Below, piece after piece: positions 40,991 through 52,214 of a stretch of DNA of 64,000 bases. The first letter of the stretch is position 1. Every line of letters begins with the position of its first letter. Where the stretch lies: NCBI GenBank assembly GCA_034231615.1, contig CM067319.1, forward strand, positions 8,108,391 to 8,172,390. The letters run 5' to 3'. Below the pieces are notes generated by a model. That model saw nothing but the letters and a program-made list of their open reading frames with translations, did no database searches and was not told where the DNA came from. Origin of the DNA: Meghimatium bilineatum. Its lineage: Eukaryota > Mollusca > Gastropoda > Stylommatophora > Philomycidae. Both the position numbers and the translations under genes were made by a program.

Positions 40991-41830
40991 TATGTTCTAT
41001 AAACAGACATAAACTACCAAGATGCAACATAATAATTAATGACACAAAATTAGCACAAGTTGAAAAAGTGAAATATCTTGGCACCCTGTTCACATCAGAA
41101 GGTAGATGCTCAAGTGAGATAAAGAGCCGACCAGCACAAGCCAAATCAGCATTCTAAAAAATGAGAACCATTTTGTGTAATGGAAGACTATCAATGCAGA
41201 CCCGAATTCGAGTGCTGCGATGTTATATCGAACCTCCACCGAAGACGGATGTGTCGGGCCATTAGCGCAAATAAAACTGCGACACAACGCATTTCCATTC
41301 TCTGGACTATATCCTGCTGGAAATCTAGAATGGATCATGGTCCTGCTGTAACAGAGATCCAGCAGGAGTTTGAGAATGAACGCTGAAGAAGAAGAAGATA
41401 TCGAACCAAATCTTTTTTATGGATGTGAAGCATGGACTGTAAACAAAAAAATTCAAAGCGAGTTAGAGGCTACAGAAAATTTGGTTTATTAAAAGAATGA
41501 TGAAAATACCATGGATAATTAGAAAACTAATGCAGAGGTTCTCGTTGATGCTGGCGTAAAAAGATCAATCATTTCAAACATTAGAGGCAGACAGTCAAGG
41601 TTTCTAGGGCATGTGCTGAGAAGAACACAGCTTGATACTTAATAACCACTGGAAAGATCAAGGGAAGAAGAGATAGAGGACGACAAAGAGAAAAAGTTAC
41701 TAGATGGACTTGTATTGTGGCACAATAGAAGTTCACCAACCGAGCATATTGACAACACACGAGACAGAGAGTCGTGGAGAAACATGATCGCCTACGCCAT
41801 TCGGCATGGCACTTGATTGATATAGTATTT
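40990..41830 (+). mobile_element. LINE ORF2 C-terminal half, split by a SINE
   Basis: Before the SINE: LAQVEKVKYLGTLFTSEGRC, SSEIKSRPAQAKSAF, KMRTILCNGRLSMQTRIRVL. After it: FYGCEAWTVNKKIQSELEAT, RMMKIPWI, RKTNAEVL, RGRQSRFLGHVLRRTQL, then DRESWRNMIAYAIRHGT and a stop. These are the RT thumb and C-terminal regions of an RTE-like LINE. Frameshifts are frequent. The SINE at 41235-41397 interrupts it with a clean TSD, which shows the LINE was older. Confidence 0.88.
41235..41397 (+). mobile_element. GAA-tailed SINE type B, 163 bp, perfect 10-bp TSD
   Basis: ATATCGAACC at 41225-41234 and 41398-41407 flanks the element. It runs TCCACCGAAGACGGATGTGT to GAATGAACGCTGAAGAAGAA. The empty LINE sequence reconstructed across the site is continuous, so both ends are certain. 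There are no terminal inverted repeats, which together with the GAA tail argues for a retroposon and against a DNA MITE. Confidence 0.97.
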
Positions 41831-42194
41831 CTATTCTTTTTGTTATGTTACATAAACATTGTGTCTATGTTATATAAACAGTATTGTTATTCTTTACGGA
41901 CGAAACATAACATTTATGCAAGCCCGCACATATAGGATTATGGAGGAAGGGAGGGGGGTATTCAGTGTTCTAATTGCCCGTTGTTGGCATCTGTGGTTAT
42001 TCTGTGATTGGCATAGCGATATCTGCAACGGCAAAACAGTCAAGATTGTTTGAGTGGTGAATTATTTATGTTGGTGACTAGTGTGTAAGTGTACGGGAAC
42101 AAATTCTCTCGTACAGCTTGCCTACTGGCGTCATGGTTACATACATCCACCTTTCAATGCAAGTGGTAGAAACATTTCTCATATCAGTTATCAC
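41831..42194. other. Unassigned sequence
   Basis: No gene recognised. Confidence 0.35.
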
Positions 42195-42318
42195 CGTCGA
42201 AATCGGATGTATCGGGCAATTGAGGCCAAAAAAACACACGACTCAACGCATTTTCGCTCTTTCTGACTATATCCTGCCAGAAACGTAGCAGGACCGTTGC
42301 CCTGCTACAAATGAGATC
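42195..42318 (+). mobile_element. SINE type B, 3'-truncated (left half of inverted pair)
   Basis: CACCGTCGAAATCGGATGTA, TCGGGCAATTGAGGCC, ATATCCTGCCAGAAACGTAG, CAGGACCGTTGCCCTGCTAC, then cut at GAGATCC. The last ~35 bp including the tail are missing at the junction. Confidence 0.8.
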
Positions 42319-42483
42319 CTTCTTATTCTTCAGCGTTCATTCTCAAACTCCTGTTGGATCTCTCTTGTAGCAGGACCATGATCCTACTAGATTTCCAGCA
42401 GGATGTAGTCCAGAGAATGGAAAAGCATTGTGTTGCCGTTTTATTTGCGCCAATGGCTCAACATATCCGTCTTCGGCGAGATG
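42319..42483 (-). mobile_element. GAA-tailed SINE type B (right half of inverted pair)
   Basis: Essentially complete in reverse: TTCTTATTCTTCAGCGTTCA, CTCCTGTTGGATCTCTCTTG, AGCAGGACCATGATCCTACT, AGATTTCCAGCAGGATGTAG, CATATCCGTCTTCGGCGAG. Confidence 0.9.
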
Positions 42484-42937
42484 TGAGATCCAGAGTTTTA
42501 TAACAAACGTAAAAAAATAGCTGGCATCCCTGTCCTACTGCCACCAGAATGTTCTATAAGTGTATTGATCCGTATACATACCTGATCTATTGATAATTTG
42601 TAAAAGAAACCCCAAAAAAGTCAATGTGAAACTGCAAAAAATGCGCATTGCAATAAATCTTTCACTAGAAGTCGATCAGATTATACCATGTAAACTCAAA
42701 AGTCATTAATAAACTCGCTGAATTGAAGACGGGAAAAACTATTACAAATGTAAGTACATGTATTGAAAACAAGCCCCGCTCAAGTTAAAATAGCCAAGTT
42801 TATTATTTACAGCGTAGGCGTCAATTTAATAAATATACGAAATAATTTATAGCTTGTAGCGTGAAAATAATTAATTTTACATTTATGTCTAACGGTTGTT
42901 TTTTTTAATTACTACTTTATGGTCATGCTTGGATGTA
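42484..42937. other. Unassigned AT-rich sequence
   Basis: Nothing recognised. Confidence 0.35.
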
Positions 42938-43060
42938 AATAGAATGTTGAAAAGACGTAGAGGATTGACTGCATTGTATTCGGGTAAACCCATAAGTATA
43001 GAATGTTGAAAAGACGTAGAAGATTGACTGCGTTGTATTCGGGCAACACTTAGGTCATGG
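42938..43060. repeat. 59-bp tandem duplication
   Basis: AGAATGTTGAAAAGACGTAG, GATTGACTGCRTTGTATTCG, GGYAA occurs twice, 59 bp apart. A further diverged match, GGTAGAAGATTGACTTAACT with GTACTCGG, lies at 35457. Confidence 0.85.
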
Positions 43061-43142
43061 ATTCGTTCATATACGTGTGTTGGGCATCTACTACTGACAA
43101 CATAAGACCAAACGTTTCGGCAATTATTGTTGTAGCGGGTCA

Positions 43143-43375
43143 ACAAGAACCACTATTAATAATACTGAAACTTTTTAAGAACCACTGTCAATAATCCTGA
43201 AACTTCATAAGAACCAATATTAATAATCGTGAAACTTCGTTAGAACCCTTGTTAATAATCGTGAAACTTCGCAAGAACTACTGTTAATAATCGTGAAACT
43301 TCGTTAGAACCCTTGTTAATAATCGTGAAACTTCGTAAGAACCACTGTTAATAATCGTGAAACTTCGTAAGTTCC
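43143..43375. repeat. 32-bp minisatellite, about 7 copies
   Basis: Units: AAGAACCACTGTTAATAATC, GTGAAACTTCGT with TTAGAACCCTTG variants alternating in blocks. Confidence 0.92.
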
Positions 43376-43785
43376 GGTGGTACGAATTAGTAATCTATCC
43401 ATTCGCTGAAGCCCTTTGTTGCCTTTCAGAGTCATGTGTAGACGAGTTTTCTGTAGACGGCCCTCTTGTGTACTGAGTATATTGTGGAATGTGTCGCCTC
43501 TTCATATCTAAAATTGAATTAGCAATGGCCCTGCACACACAAAAAAACATATACAAAATCTATGTCAATAGGCAAATAGAAAAACAAACGTACAACTATT
43601 GAGAAGCTATTTTTTCCAATGGCAACATATAGGTGTTAGAATTGTGCAATGACAACGAAAATATCGACATTTGAAATGAAATGTTATAGAAATGTTATAT
43701 AAATGTTAGAATATCATTGACAGAAAGACGAAACACCACAGATGTCTGACCTGAACATAAACGAAAACTGGCACCTCAAAACTAT
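43376..43785. other. Unassigned AT-rich sequence
   Basis: No gene; leads into the 33-bp satellite. GAATTAGTAATCTATCC and neighbouring words are not shared elsewhere. Confidence 0.3.
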
Positions 43786-46700
43786 CAAATAACGGAAACT
43801 AACATATGTCAGACAGATCAAATAACGGAAACTAACATATGTCAGACATATCAAATAACGCAAACTAACATATGTTAGACATATCAAATAACGCAAACTA
43901 ACATATGTCAGACATATCAAATAACGCAAACTAACATATGTCAGACATATCAAATAACGGAAACTAACATATGTTAGACATATCAAATAACGCAAACTAA
44001 CATATGTCAGACATATCAAATATCGCAAACTAACATATGTCAGACATATCAAATAACGCAAACTAACATATGTCAGACATATCAAATATCGCAAACTAAC
44101 ATATGTCAGACATATCAAATAACGGAAACTAACATATGTTAGACATATCAAATAACGCAAACTAACATATGTCAGACATATCAAATAACGGAAACTAACA
44201 TATGTCAGACATATCAAATAACGCAAACTAACATATGTCAGACATATCAAATATCGCAAACTAACATATGTCAGACATATCAAATATCGCAAACTAACAT
44301 ATGTCAGACATATCAAATATCGCAAACTAACATATGTCAGACATATCAAATAACGCAAACTAACATATGTCAGACATATCAAATATCGCAAACTAACATA
44401 TGTCAGACATATCAAATATCGCAAACTAACATATGTCAGACATATCAAATAACGCAAACTAACATATGTCAGACATATCAAATATCGCAAACTAACATAT
44501 GTTAGACATATCAAATATCGCAAACTAACATATGTCAGACATATCAAATAACGGAAACTAACATATGTCAGACATATCAAATATCGCAAACTAACATATG
44601 TCAGACATATCAAATAACGCAAACTAACATATGTCAGACATATCAAATAACGCAAACTAACATATGTCAGACATATCAAATAACGAAAACTAACATATGT
44701 TAGACATATCAAATAACGCAAACTAACATATGTCAGACATATCAAATAACGCAAACTAACATATGTCAGACATATCAAATAACGCAAACTAACATATGTC
44801 AGACATATCAAATATCGCAAACTAACATATGTCAGACATATCAAATAACGCAAACTAACATATGTCAGACATATCAAATATCGCAAACTAACATATGTCA
44901 GACATATCAAATAACGCAAACTAACATATGTCAGACATATCAAATATCGCAAACTAACATATGTCAGACATATCAAATAACGGAAACTAACATATGTTAG
45001 ACATATCAAATAACGCAAACTAACATATGTCAGAAATATCAAAAAACGGAAACTAACATATGTCAGACATATCAAATAACGCAAACTAACATATGTCAGA
45101 CATATCAAATATCGCAAACTAACATATGTCAGACATATCAAATATCGCAAACTAACATATGTTAGACATATCAAATATCGCAAACTAACATATGTCAGAC
45201 ATATCAAATATCGCAAACTAACATATGTCAGACATATCAAATAACGCAAACTAACATATGTCAGACATATCAAATATCGCAAACTAACATATGTTAGACA
45301 TATCAAATATCGCAAACTAACATATGTCAGACATATCAAATAACGGAAACTAACATATGTCAGACATATCAAATATCGCAAACTAACATATGTCAGACAT
45401 ATCAAATAACGCAAACTAACATATGTCAGACATATCAAATAACGCAAACTAACATATGTCAGACATATCAAATAACGCAAACTAACATATGTCAGACATA
45501 TCAAATATCGCAAACTAACATATGTCAGACATATCAAATATCGCAAACTAACATATGTCAGACATATCAAATAACGCAAACTAACATATGTCAGACATAT
45601 CAAATAACGCAAACTAACATATGTCAGACATATCAAATATCGCAAACTAACATATGTCAGACATATCAAATATCGCAAACTAACATATGTCAGACATCAA
45701 ATATCGCAAACTAACATATGTCAGACATATCAAATATCGCAAACTAACATATGTCAGACATATCAAATAACGGAAACTAACATATGTTAGACATATCAAA
45801 TAACGCAAACTAACATATGTCAGACATATCAAATAACGGAAACTAACATATGTCAGACATATCAAATATCGCAAACTAACATATGTCAGACATATCAAAT
45901 ATCGCAAACTAACATATGTCAGATATCAAATAACGGAAACTAACATATGTTAGACATCAAATATCGCAAACTAACATATGTCAGACATATCAAATATCGC
46001 AAACTAACATATGTCAGACATATCAAATATCGCAAACTAACATATGTCAGACATATCAAATAACGCAAACTAACATATGTTAGACATATCAAATATCGCA
46101 AACTAACATATGTTAGACATCAAATAACGCAAACTAACATATGTCAGACATATCAAATAACGCAAACTAACATATGTCAGACATATCAAATAACGCAAAC
46201 TAACATATGTCAGACATATCAAATATCGCAAACTAACATATGTCAAACATATCAAATATCGCAAACTAACATATGTCAGACATATCAAATATCGCAAACT
46301 AACATATGTCAGACATATCAAATAACGCAAACTAACATATGTCAGACATATCAAATAACGGAAACTAACATATGTCAGACATATCAAATAACGGAAACTA
46401 ACATATGTCAGACATATTAAATAACGGAAACTAACATATGTCAGACATATCAAATAACGGAAACTAACATATGTCAGACATATATATAACGCAAACTAAC
46501 ATATGTCAGACATATCAAATATCGCAAACTAACATATGTCAGACATATCAAATATCGCAAACTAACATATGTCAGACATATCAAATATCGCAAACTAACA
46601 TATGTCAGACATATCAAATAACGCAAACTAACATATGTCAGACATATCAAATATCGCAAACTAACATATGTCAGACATATCAAATATCGCAAACTAACAT

Positions 46701-48568
46701 ATGTCAGACATATCAAATATCGCAAACTAACATATGTCAGACATATCAAATAACGCAAACTAACATATGTCAGACATATATATAACGCAAACTAACATAT
46801 GTCAGACATATCAAATAACGCAAACTAACATATGTCAGACATATCAAATATCGCAAACTAACATATGTCAGACATATCAAATATCGCAAACTAACATATG
46901 TCAGACATATCAAATATCGCAAACTAACATATGTCAGACATATCAAATAACGCAAACTAACATATGTCAGACATATCAAATATCGCAAACTAACATATGT
47001 CAGACATATCAAATAACGCAAACTAACATATGTCAGACATATCAAATATCGCAAACTAACATATGTCAGACATATCAAATATCGCAAACTAACATATGTA
47101 AGACATATCAAATAACGCAAACTAACATATGTCAGACATATCAAATAACGGAAACTAACATATGTCAGACATATCAAATAACGCAAACTAACATATGTTA
47201 GACATATCAAATAACGCAAACTAACATATGTCAGACATATCAAATAACGCAAACTAACATATGTCAGACATATCAAATAACGCAAACTAACATATGTCAG
47301 ACATATCAAATAACGGAAACTAACATATGTCAGACATATCAAATATCGCAAACTAACATATGTTAGACATATCAAATAACGCAAACTAACATATGTCAGA
47401 CATATCAAATAACGCAAACTAACATATGTCAGACATATCAAATAACGGAAACTAACATATGTTAGACATATCAAATAACGCAAACTAACATATGTCAGAC
47501 ATATCAAATAACGCAAACTAACATATGTCAGACATATCAAATAACGGAAACTAACATATGTCAGACATATCAAATAACGGAAACTAACATATGTTAGACA
47601 TATCAAATATCGCAAACTAACATATGTCAGACATATCAAATAACGCAAACTAACATATGTCAGACATATCAAATAACGCAAACTAACATATGTTAGACAT
47701 ATCAAATATCGCAAACTAACATATGTCAGACATATCAAATATCGCAAACTAACATATGTCAGATATCAAATAACGGAAACTAACATATGTTAGACATCAA
47801 ATATCGCAAACTAACATATGTTAGACATCAAATATCGCAAACTAACATATGTCAGACATATCAAATATCGCAAACTAACATATGTCAGACATATCAAATA
47901 TCGCAAACTAACATATGTCAGACATATCAAATATCGCAAACTAACATATGTCAGACATATCAAATATCGCAAACTAACATATGTCAGACATATCAAATAT
48001 CGCAAACTAACATATGTCAGACATATCAAATATCGCAAACTAACATATGTTAGACATCAAATAACGCAAACTAACATATGTCAGACATATCAAATAACGC
48101 AAACTAACATATGTTAGACATATCAAATAACGCAAACTAACATATGTTAGACATATCAAATAACGGAAACTAACATATGTTAGACATATCAAATAACGCA
48201 AACTAACATATGTCAGACATATCAAATAACGGAAACTAACATATGTCAGACATATCAAATAACGGAAACTAACATATGTCAGACATCAAATAACGCAAAC
48301 TAACATATGTCAGACATATCAAATAACGCAAACTAACATATGTTAGACATATCAAATATCGCAAACTAACATATGTTAGACATATCAAATATCGCAAACT
48401 AACATATGTTAGACATCAAATAACGCAAACTAACATATGTCAGACATATCAAATTACGCAAACTAACATATGTTAGACATATCAAATAACGGAAACTAAC
48501 ATATGTCAGACATATCAAATATCGCAAACTAACATATGTTAGACATCAAATATCGCAAACTAACATGT
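43786..48568. repeat. 33-bp satellite array, about 145 units, 4.8 kb
   Basis: Unit: TCAGACATATCAAATAACGC, AAACTAACATATG. Three sites vary in a two-state manner: TCAGACA/TTAGACA, AACG/ATCG and CGC/CGG. Each unit carries the palindrome ACATATGT. Rare 31-bp units (CAGACATCAAAT or CAGATATCAAAT) and a 32-bp unit (GACATATATATAACG) mark sub-blocks. Because 33 is a multiple of three and the unit has no stop in some frames, both strands show open frames of up to 654 codons with 11-residue repeats (RYLICLTYVSL). I treat these as artefacts. Confidence 0.98.
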
Positions 48569-48724
48569 GTTGTTGTGGACAGACCCCACACAACATTGAC
48601 ATCTCTGTTTAATGCTGTTCGTGCTATAAATAGACATGGGTCAATGAATAGTCTACTTTTGAAGCATTTGGTGATTTATTATTGAAGATAGATCATAATG
48701 CATGAAACGCGATTCGAACCAGTT
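48569..48724. other. Unassigned sequence
   Basis: Short flank of the satellite; ends in GCGATTCGAACCAGTTC, which may be a B-box-like relic. Confidence 0.3.
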
Positions 48725-49041
48725 CCCGTGTGTTTCCGAAGCCTGATAGGAGAGCAAAGAATAGCAATACTGTTTATCTTCCATGCACGTCGCAAGAGAC
48801 GACTAAGAAGTTATGCGTTGAGTTGACCCTTCCACCCATATAGGGTAATACTCACGTGGATGACAGATAATGAAGTCCTACTGAATGTAATAGTGACCCA
48901 AAACCATGCTGAAATCGGATGTGTCAGACCGAAAGTGGATATATCGCAGAAATACTATAAACCGTGACACAACGCATTCCTTTCTCCGGACTACATCCTT
49001 CTAATCTGCAGGAGTGTGAGAACGAACACATAAGAAGAAGA
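48725..49041 (+). mobile_element. GAA-tailed SINE type A with ~45-bp insertion
   Basis: CCCGTGTGTTTCCGAAGCC, GAGCAAAGAATAGCAATACT, CATGCACGTCGCAAGAGACG, ACCCATATAGGGT, then an insert near 48850-48890, then AGTGACCCAAAACCATGCTG, AAATCGGATGTGTCAGACCG and ending GAACACATAAGAAGAAGAAA. Confidence 0.88.
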
Positions 49042-49697
49042 AAACCCATATCCGCTATTAGGGATGAGGTGTGGTCGAAGTTGGAAAACGCGGTGTATCA
49101 TGCGAGGCGAGTAGTTGCCATCTGAGCGTATCTGTCTCAAATCCTGTTTGATGCATTATGATTGTTCAGTTTAGTCATTGGATCGTCATCCCGTCTGATC
49201 CTTATAATTGACAAAGCCAGAAGCGTCAATACCAACAAAAAGTTTTTCGGGATGTCGCAACATGAACAGAAATATCTCAGAGGGCTTTGACACTCTGGCA
49301 ATTTGGTCACTGGTCGGAGTCGGACTAATCGTTTCTGGACTTTCCGCACAAAAGACGGTTATTCAGATCAAGACAATACAGTAAACTGCTTTGTAGATAC
49401 CTCCAACCGACCGTGTCTGACCAATGGTCATTGTTGGAACTAATAGTGGAAATGATCAGAGACATCCCTGTCGGTGTCCTTTGATGATGTCAAACGATGT
49501 ACTGTTTATTGTCTCGTTCCAAACTTGTATTGACCAAGACTTGGGGGGGGGGGAGGATGGGAGATTGCCGGCAAATACACTGAAACAAGTGGCCCGACGA
49601 AATCTCACAGTGACCAATTAGAAATCATTTTCGTTGTCTGCGTCTCGGCTAATCAGTCGTTGTTATGAAAGTTAAGTGAGAGATATACTCCTGCTTC
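49042..49697. other. Unassigned sequence
   Basis: No gene or repeat recognised. A G-run is at 49544. Confidence 0.35.
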
Positions 49698-49862
49698 GCT
49701 CTCCCTTATCATCTTCAAGTGCCGTCTCCGCAACGAAGGTTGGTTTCAACAGACCTCCAACATTCCCTGTCTATTATTTTGGTGGTGCATTCTGCTAGAC
49801 TGTAACCTGTCCATCTTGTGATGTTACTCTCCCACGTAACCTACAGCTCTACCAGATAACCA
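49698..49862 (-). mobile_element. RTE-like LINE 3'-terminal fragment
   Basis: AAGTGCCGTCTCCGCAACGA, AGGTTGG, TTTTGGTGGTGCATTCTGCT, AGACTGTAACCTGTCCATC matches the reverse complement of the family 3' end; it is cut at 49860 by unrelated sequence. Confidence 0.85.
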
Positions 49863-49867
49863 ACACC

Positions 49868-49990
49868 AAAGTTCGGCTGATTTCCTCCGGGGAACGTGAA
49901 GTACGCTGTACTGCTAGTTTCACTGCAGAACTGCGTTATTTTGAACCTTACGGTCCAACACATCCGATTTCGGAATACCTTTAATTCGAG
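49868..49990 (-). repeat. SINE-core-like fragment F, copy 2
   Basis: GCTGATTTCCTCCGGGGAAC, GTGAAGTACGCTGTACTG, GAACCTTACGGTCCAACACA, TCCGATTTCGGAATACC parallels the reversed SINE A core and the fragment at 17678. Confidence 0.5.
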
Positions 49991-49999
49991 TGAGAGATA

Positions 50000-50425
50000 T
50001 ACACCTTACCCGCATACAGCTCGCTTGCAATGTACATCCAGCATCACCTGCCTCTTCCTTTGGCAGAGCACTCTACTAGCTTGTTGATCGTCAATCTTCC
50101 ACTTGTATCTTCTACTTCCTCTGGACTGACTGTACCCTCAAGACTTCCTTAAACAAGATGTCATGTCATTCAATGTGTCCAAAATATTGTATGTGTTTGA
50201 TTTTATTTCTTTTAATCGTTCCTTATTCGTACATGGTCAGAACGTGTGTCAAAACTTCTTTGTTAATTTTCTTTTCTTTCCACTAATGTCTCTTTGTTCT
50301 TCTATATATCCACATCTCAAAGGTACCAATTCTGTCTTCTAGTTATTTGTTTGTTATCCATGTTTCTGAGCCATACATTAATGTAGAATGGATGTAGAAT
50401 GTTGTAATTCTCATATTTAGTCTGT
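50000..50425 (-). mobile_element. RTE-like LINE 3' region, second copy
   Basis: On the minus strand it spans from the YGSETW region (ACATTAATGTATGGCTCAGA, AACATGGATAACAAACAAAT) through the RI..FEMW-like segment to AAGACTTCCTTAAACAAG in plus sense. Heavily mutated; starts before the 3' terminus, so its own 3' end is missing or diverged. Confidence 0.75.
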
Positions 50426-50429
50426 GATT

Positions 50430-50757
50430 ACCGTGAACAAAAAAGATCACCAATGTAGCCATCCTGAGAGAAATGAACGTGAAAGAAATATAGCTAAACA
50501 GCATGGTTCTTTCCAGAAAACTACAATATTGTGGACATACCAAACGCCATGAAGGTCTAGAGAAGACAATATTGGAGGGGATAATACCAAGGAGAATAGC
50601 AAGAGGCAGACCAAAAAGAAGATGGACGCAAGACATCAAAGACCACCTGAACAGAAACAGAAACAGGGAGACTGGTTCAAGAACAAAAGAAGTTTCGAAA
50701 GACTGTGATGACTGCTACATCCTGTTCAGGATACGCTACATGATGATGATGATGATG
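50430..50757 (+). mobile_element. LINE ORF2 C-terminus with (ATG)n tail
   Basis: The plus strand reads RKLQYCGHTKRHEGLEKTIL, EGIIPRRIARGRPKRRWTQD and IKDHL. It ends with GACTGCTACATCCTGTTCAG, CTACATGATGATGATGATGA. It is related to but distinct from the RTE-like copies above. Confidence 0.8.
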
Positions 50758-50759
50758 AG

Positions 50760-50870
50760 CTTGCAATTTGTTGAGATGTTAACATTTTCCTCGTCAGGTA
50801 AAGTACTTTTAGCCATTTCTATTCTCCTTTTACCTTCTGTTTGATATCTACCATCATTTGTTATTGTGTG
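50760..50870 (-). mobile_element. LINE ORF2 internal fragment
   Basis: The minus strand encodes YLGHTITNDGRYQTEGKRRI, EMAKSTLPDEENVNIS. Its far side is interrupted by the SINE at 50884. Confidence 0.75.
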
Positions 50871-50883
50871 TCCAAGATATATT

Positions 50884-51163
50884 CTTCTTCTTCTGCGTTC
50901 GTTTTCAAACTTCTGCAGATTAGCAGGATGTAGTCCGGAAACGGAATGCGTTGTGTCATGGTTTACAGCATTGCTGCGATATCTGCGCCTTTCGGCCTGA
51001 CACATCCGACTTCAGCATGGCTTTGGGTCACTGACCGTATATGGGATGGAACAGCCAACTCCATCCCATAACCTCCTTAGTCGCCTTTTGCGACATGCGT
51101 GGAAGGTAAACAGTGTTGCTATTTTTTGCTCCCCTTTCGGGTCTACGGCACCACACGGGCGAG
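50884..51163 (-). mobile_element. GAA-tailed SINE type A, full length
   Basis: Flanks TCCAAGATATATT (50871-50883) and TCCAATATATT (51164-51174) form a TSD with a 2-bp indel. The copy is near consensus: TTCTTCTTCTGCGTTCG, GCAGATTAGCAGGATGTAGT, GCTGCGATATCTGCGCCTTT, GACACATCCGACTTCAGCAT, CGACATGCGTGGAAGG, GCTCCCCTTTCGGGTC. Confidence 0.95.
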
Positions 51164-51227
51164 TCCAATATATTAGTAATGATCTTATTTTTGTTACAAA
51201 TAAATGATTCCAAACAAATACATTTTT

Positions 51228-51389
51228 CCCGCCGAAGATGGATGTGTCGGGTCGTTGGTGCAAGTAAAACGGCGACACGGTGTATTTACATTATCTGGAC
51301 TTCATCTTACTGCAAATCTAGTATGACCATTGTCCTGCTGCAAGAGAGTTCCAGCAGGAGTTTGAGAATGAGCGTTGAAGAAGAAGAAA
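51228..51389 (+). mobile_element. GAA-tailed SINE type B
   Basis: CCCGCCGAAGATGGATGTGT, CGGGTCGTTGGTGCAAGTAA, CATCTTACTGCAAATCTAG, CATTGTCCTGCTGCAAGAGA, GTTCCAGCAGGAGTTTGAGA to GTTGAAGAAGAAGAA. Flanks AATACATTT/CATACATTT suggest a short TSD. It lies head-to-head with the preceding type A copy. Confidence 0.92.
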
Positions 51390-51552
51390 CACATACATTT
51401 GTTATATAGACTATTTTGAAAACAAGGTTAGACGGACAATGGACCGCGGAAAGTTTCTAGGCCTGACCTAATTTTTCAGCACTCTACAGATTGCATCAGA
51501 AAAAGCTATTTTATCTTGCTATATGGATTGATTTGGTCTCACCAGTAACAAG
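51390..51552. other. 5' flank of the tRNA gene
   Basis: Unassigned flank. No obvious upstream element is recognisable; the tRNA internal promoter would suffice. Confidence 0.4.
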
Positions 51553-51624
51553 AGCAGAGTGGCGCAGTGGAAGCGTGCTGGGCCCATAACCCAGAGGTCC
51601 GTGGATCGAAACCACGCTATGCTA
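51553..51624 (+). tRNA. Initiator tRNA-Met (CAT)
   Basis: A 72-nt cloverleaf with no intron. The acceptor strand AGCAGAG faces CTATGCT, six of seven pairs, with one mismatch where the eukaryotic norm is CTCTGCT. The D-arm/A box is TGGCGCAGTGG. The anticodon stem CTGGG/CCCAG encloses loop CCCATAA with CAT at 51585-51587. The T arm CGTGG/CCACG encloses ATCGAAA, and the B box is GGATCGAAACC. The loop with A at T-loop position 54 and GATCGAAAC-type B box, plus three G:C pairs next to the anticodon loop, are initiator hallmarks. A T-run at 51628-51634 can terminate Pol III. The mismatch may be tolerated or may mark a pseudogene; it serves translation initiation if functional. Confidence 0.92.
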
Positions 51625-51754
51625 ATATTTTTTTTAAATTTACTTCTTCAATCCAAGGAGTTTTCGATTCATTTTTCTGCAGATTCGCATAATATAATTC
51701 TAATATTATGCTTTCGATTTTGTAATTTTTCGAATACAGATCTGCATTTCGTGA

Positions 51755-51825
51755 ATAGTTCTATTGGTAGGTGTAATGGTCGAAAACATGCGGCTCCTTG
51801 TTCAAATCCCGGACTCCAAGTCATT
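51755..51825 (+). repeat. tRNA-like sequence, possible pseudogene
   Basis: TTGGTAGGTGTAATGGTCGA (A-box-like), ACATGCGGCTCC, TTGTTCAAATCCCGG (B-box-like), ACTCCAA. It resembles a tRNA with a good B box, but stems are not convincingly paired. Confidence 0.4.
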
Positions 51826-51849
51826 CTAATATGCCGGCAAGACTTTATA

Positions 51850-52128
51850 GTTCTTCTTCTGCGTTATCAAACTCCTATAGATTAGCAGAATATAATCCGG
51901 AGAATGGAATATATTGTGTCATAGTTTACAGCTGTGCTGCGACTTTCACAACTTTTACCCAAACACATCTGACTTAAACATGGATTCTGAGTCACTTTGA
52001 CCATATATGGGATGGGACAACCAACTCTACCCTATAACTTCCTTGGTCTCCACTTACCACATGCATGGAAGGTAAACAGTGTTGCTATTATTTGCTGTTC
52101 TTTCCGGCCCCGGCAACGCACAGACGTA
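51850..52128 (-). mobile_element. GAA-tailed SINE type A
   Basis: In reverse: GTTCTTCTTCTGCG, TATCAAACTCCTATAGATTA, GCAGAATATAATCCGGAGAA, GTGCTGCGACTTTCAC, GACCATATATGGGATGGGAC, CCACATGCATGGAAGG, CCGGCCCCGGCAACGCACAG. Near full length. Confidence 0.88.
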
Positions 52129-52214
52129 GATGTCCTGTGAATAACTAACTATACACATGTCTGTGACTAGATGTATTTTTTCTGATTCTACGTACGCTCT
52201 ATTGACACAATGTA

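Noticed and set aside
41235..41397. SINE B as a DNA-transposon MITE because of its internal palindrome
   Set aside because: The palindrome is internal, the ends are not inverted repeats, and the element has a GAA tail with 10-13 bp TSDs of variable length.
43714..45678. A 654-codon minus-strand open frame, and several other frames of 70-325 codons across 43.7-48.3 kb, as repetitive membrane-like proteins
   Set aside because: They arise because the 33-bp satellite unit is a multiple of three and free of stops in those frames on both strands. No non-repeat coding sequence, promoter or splice context accompanies them, and units with 1-2 bp deletions break the frames.
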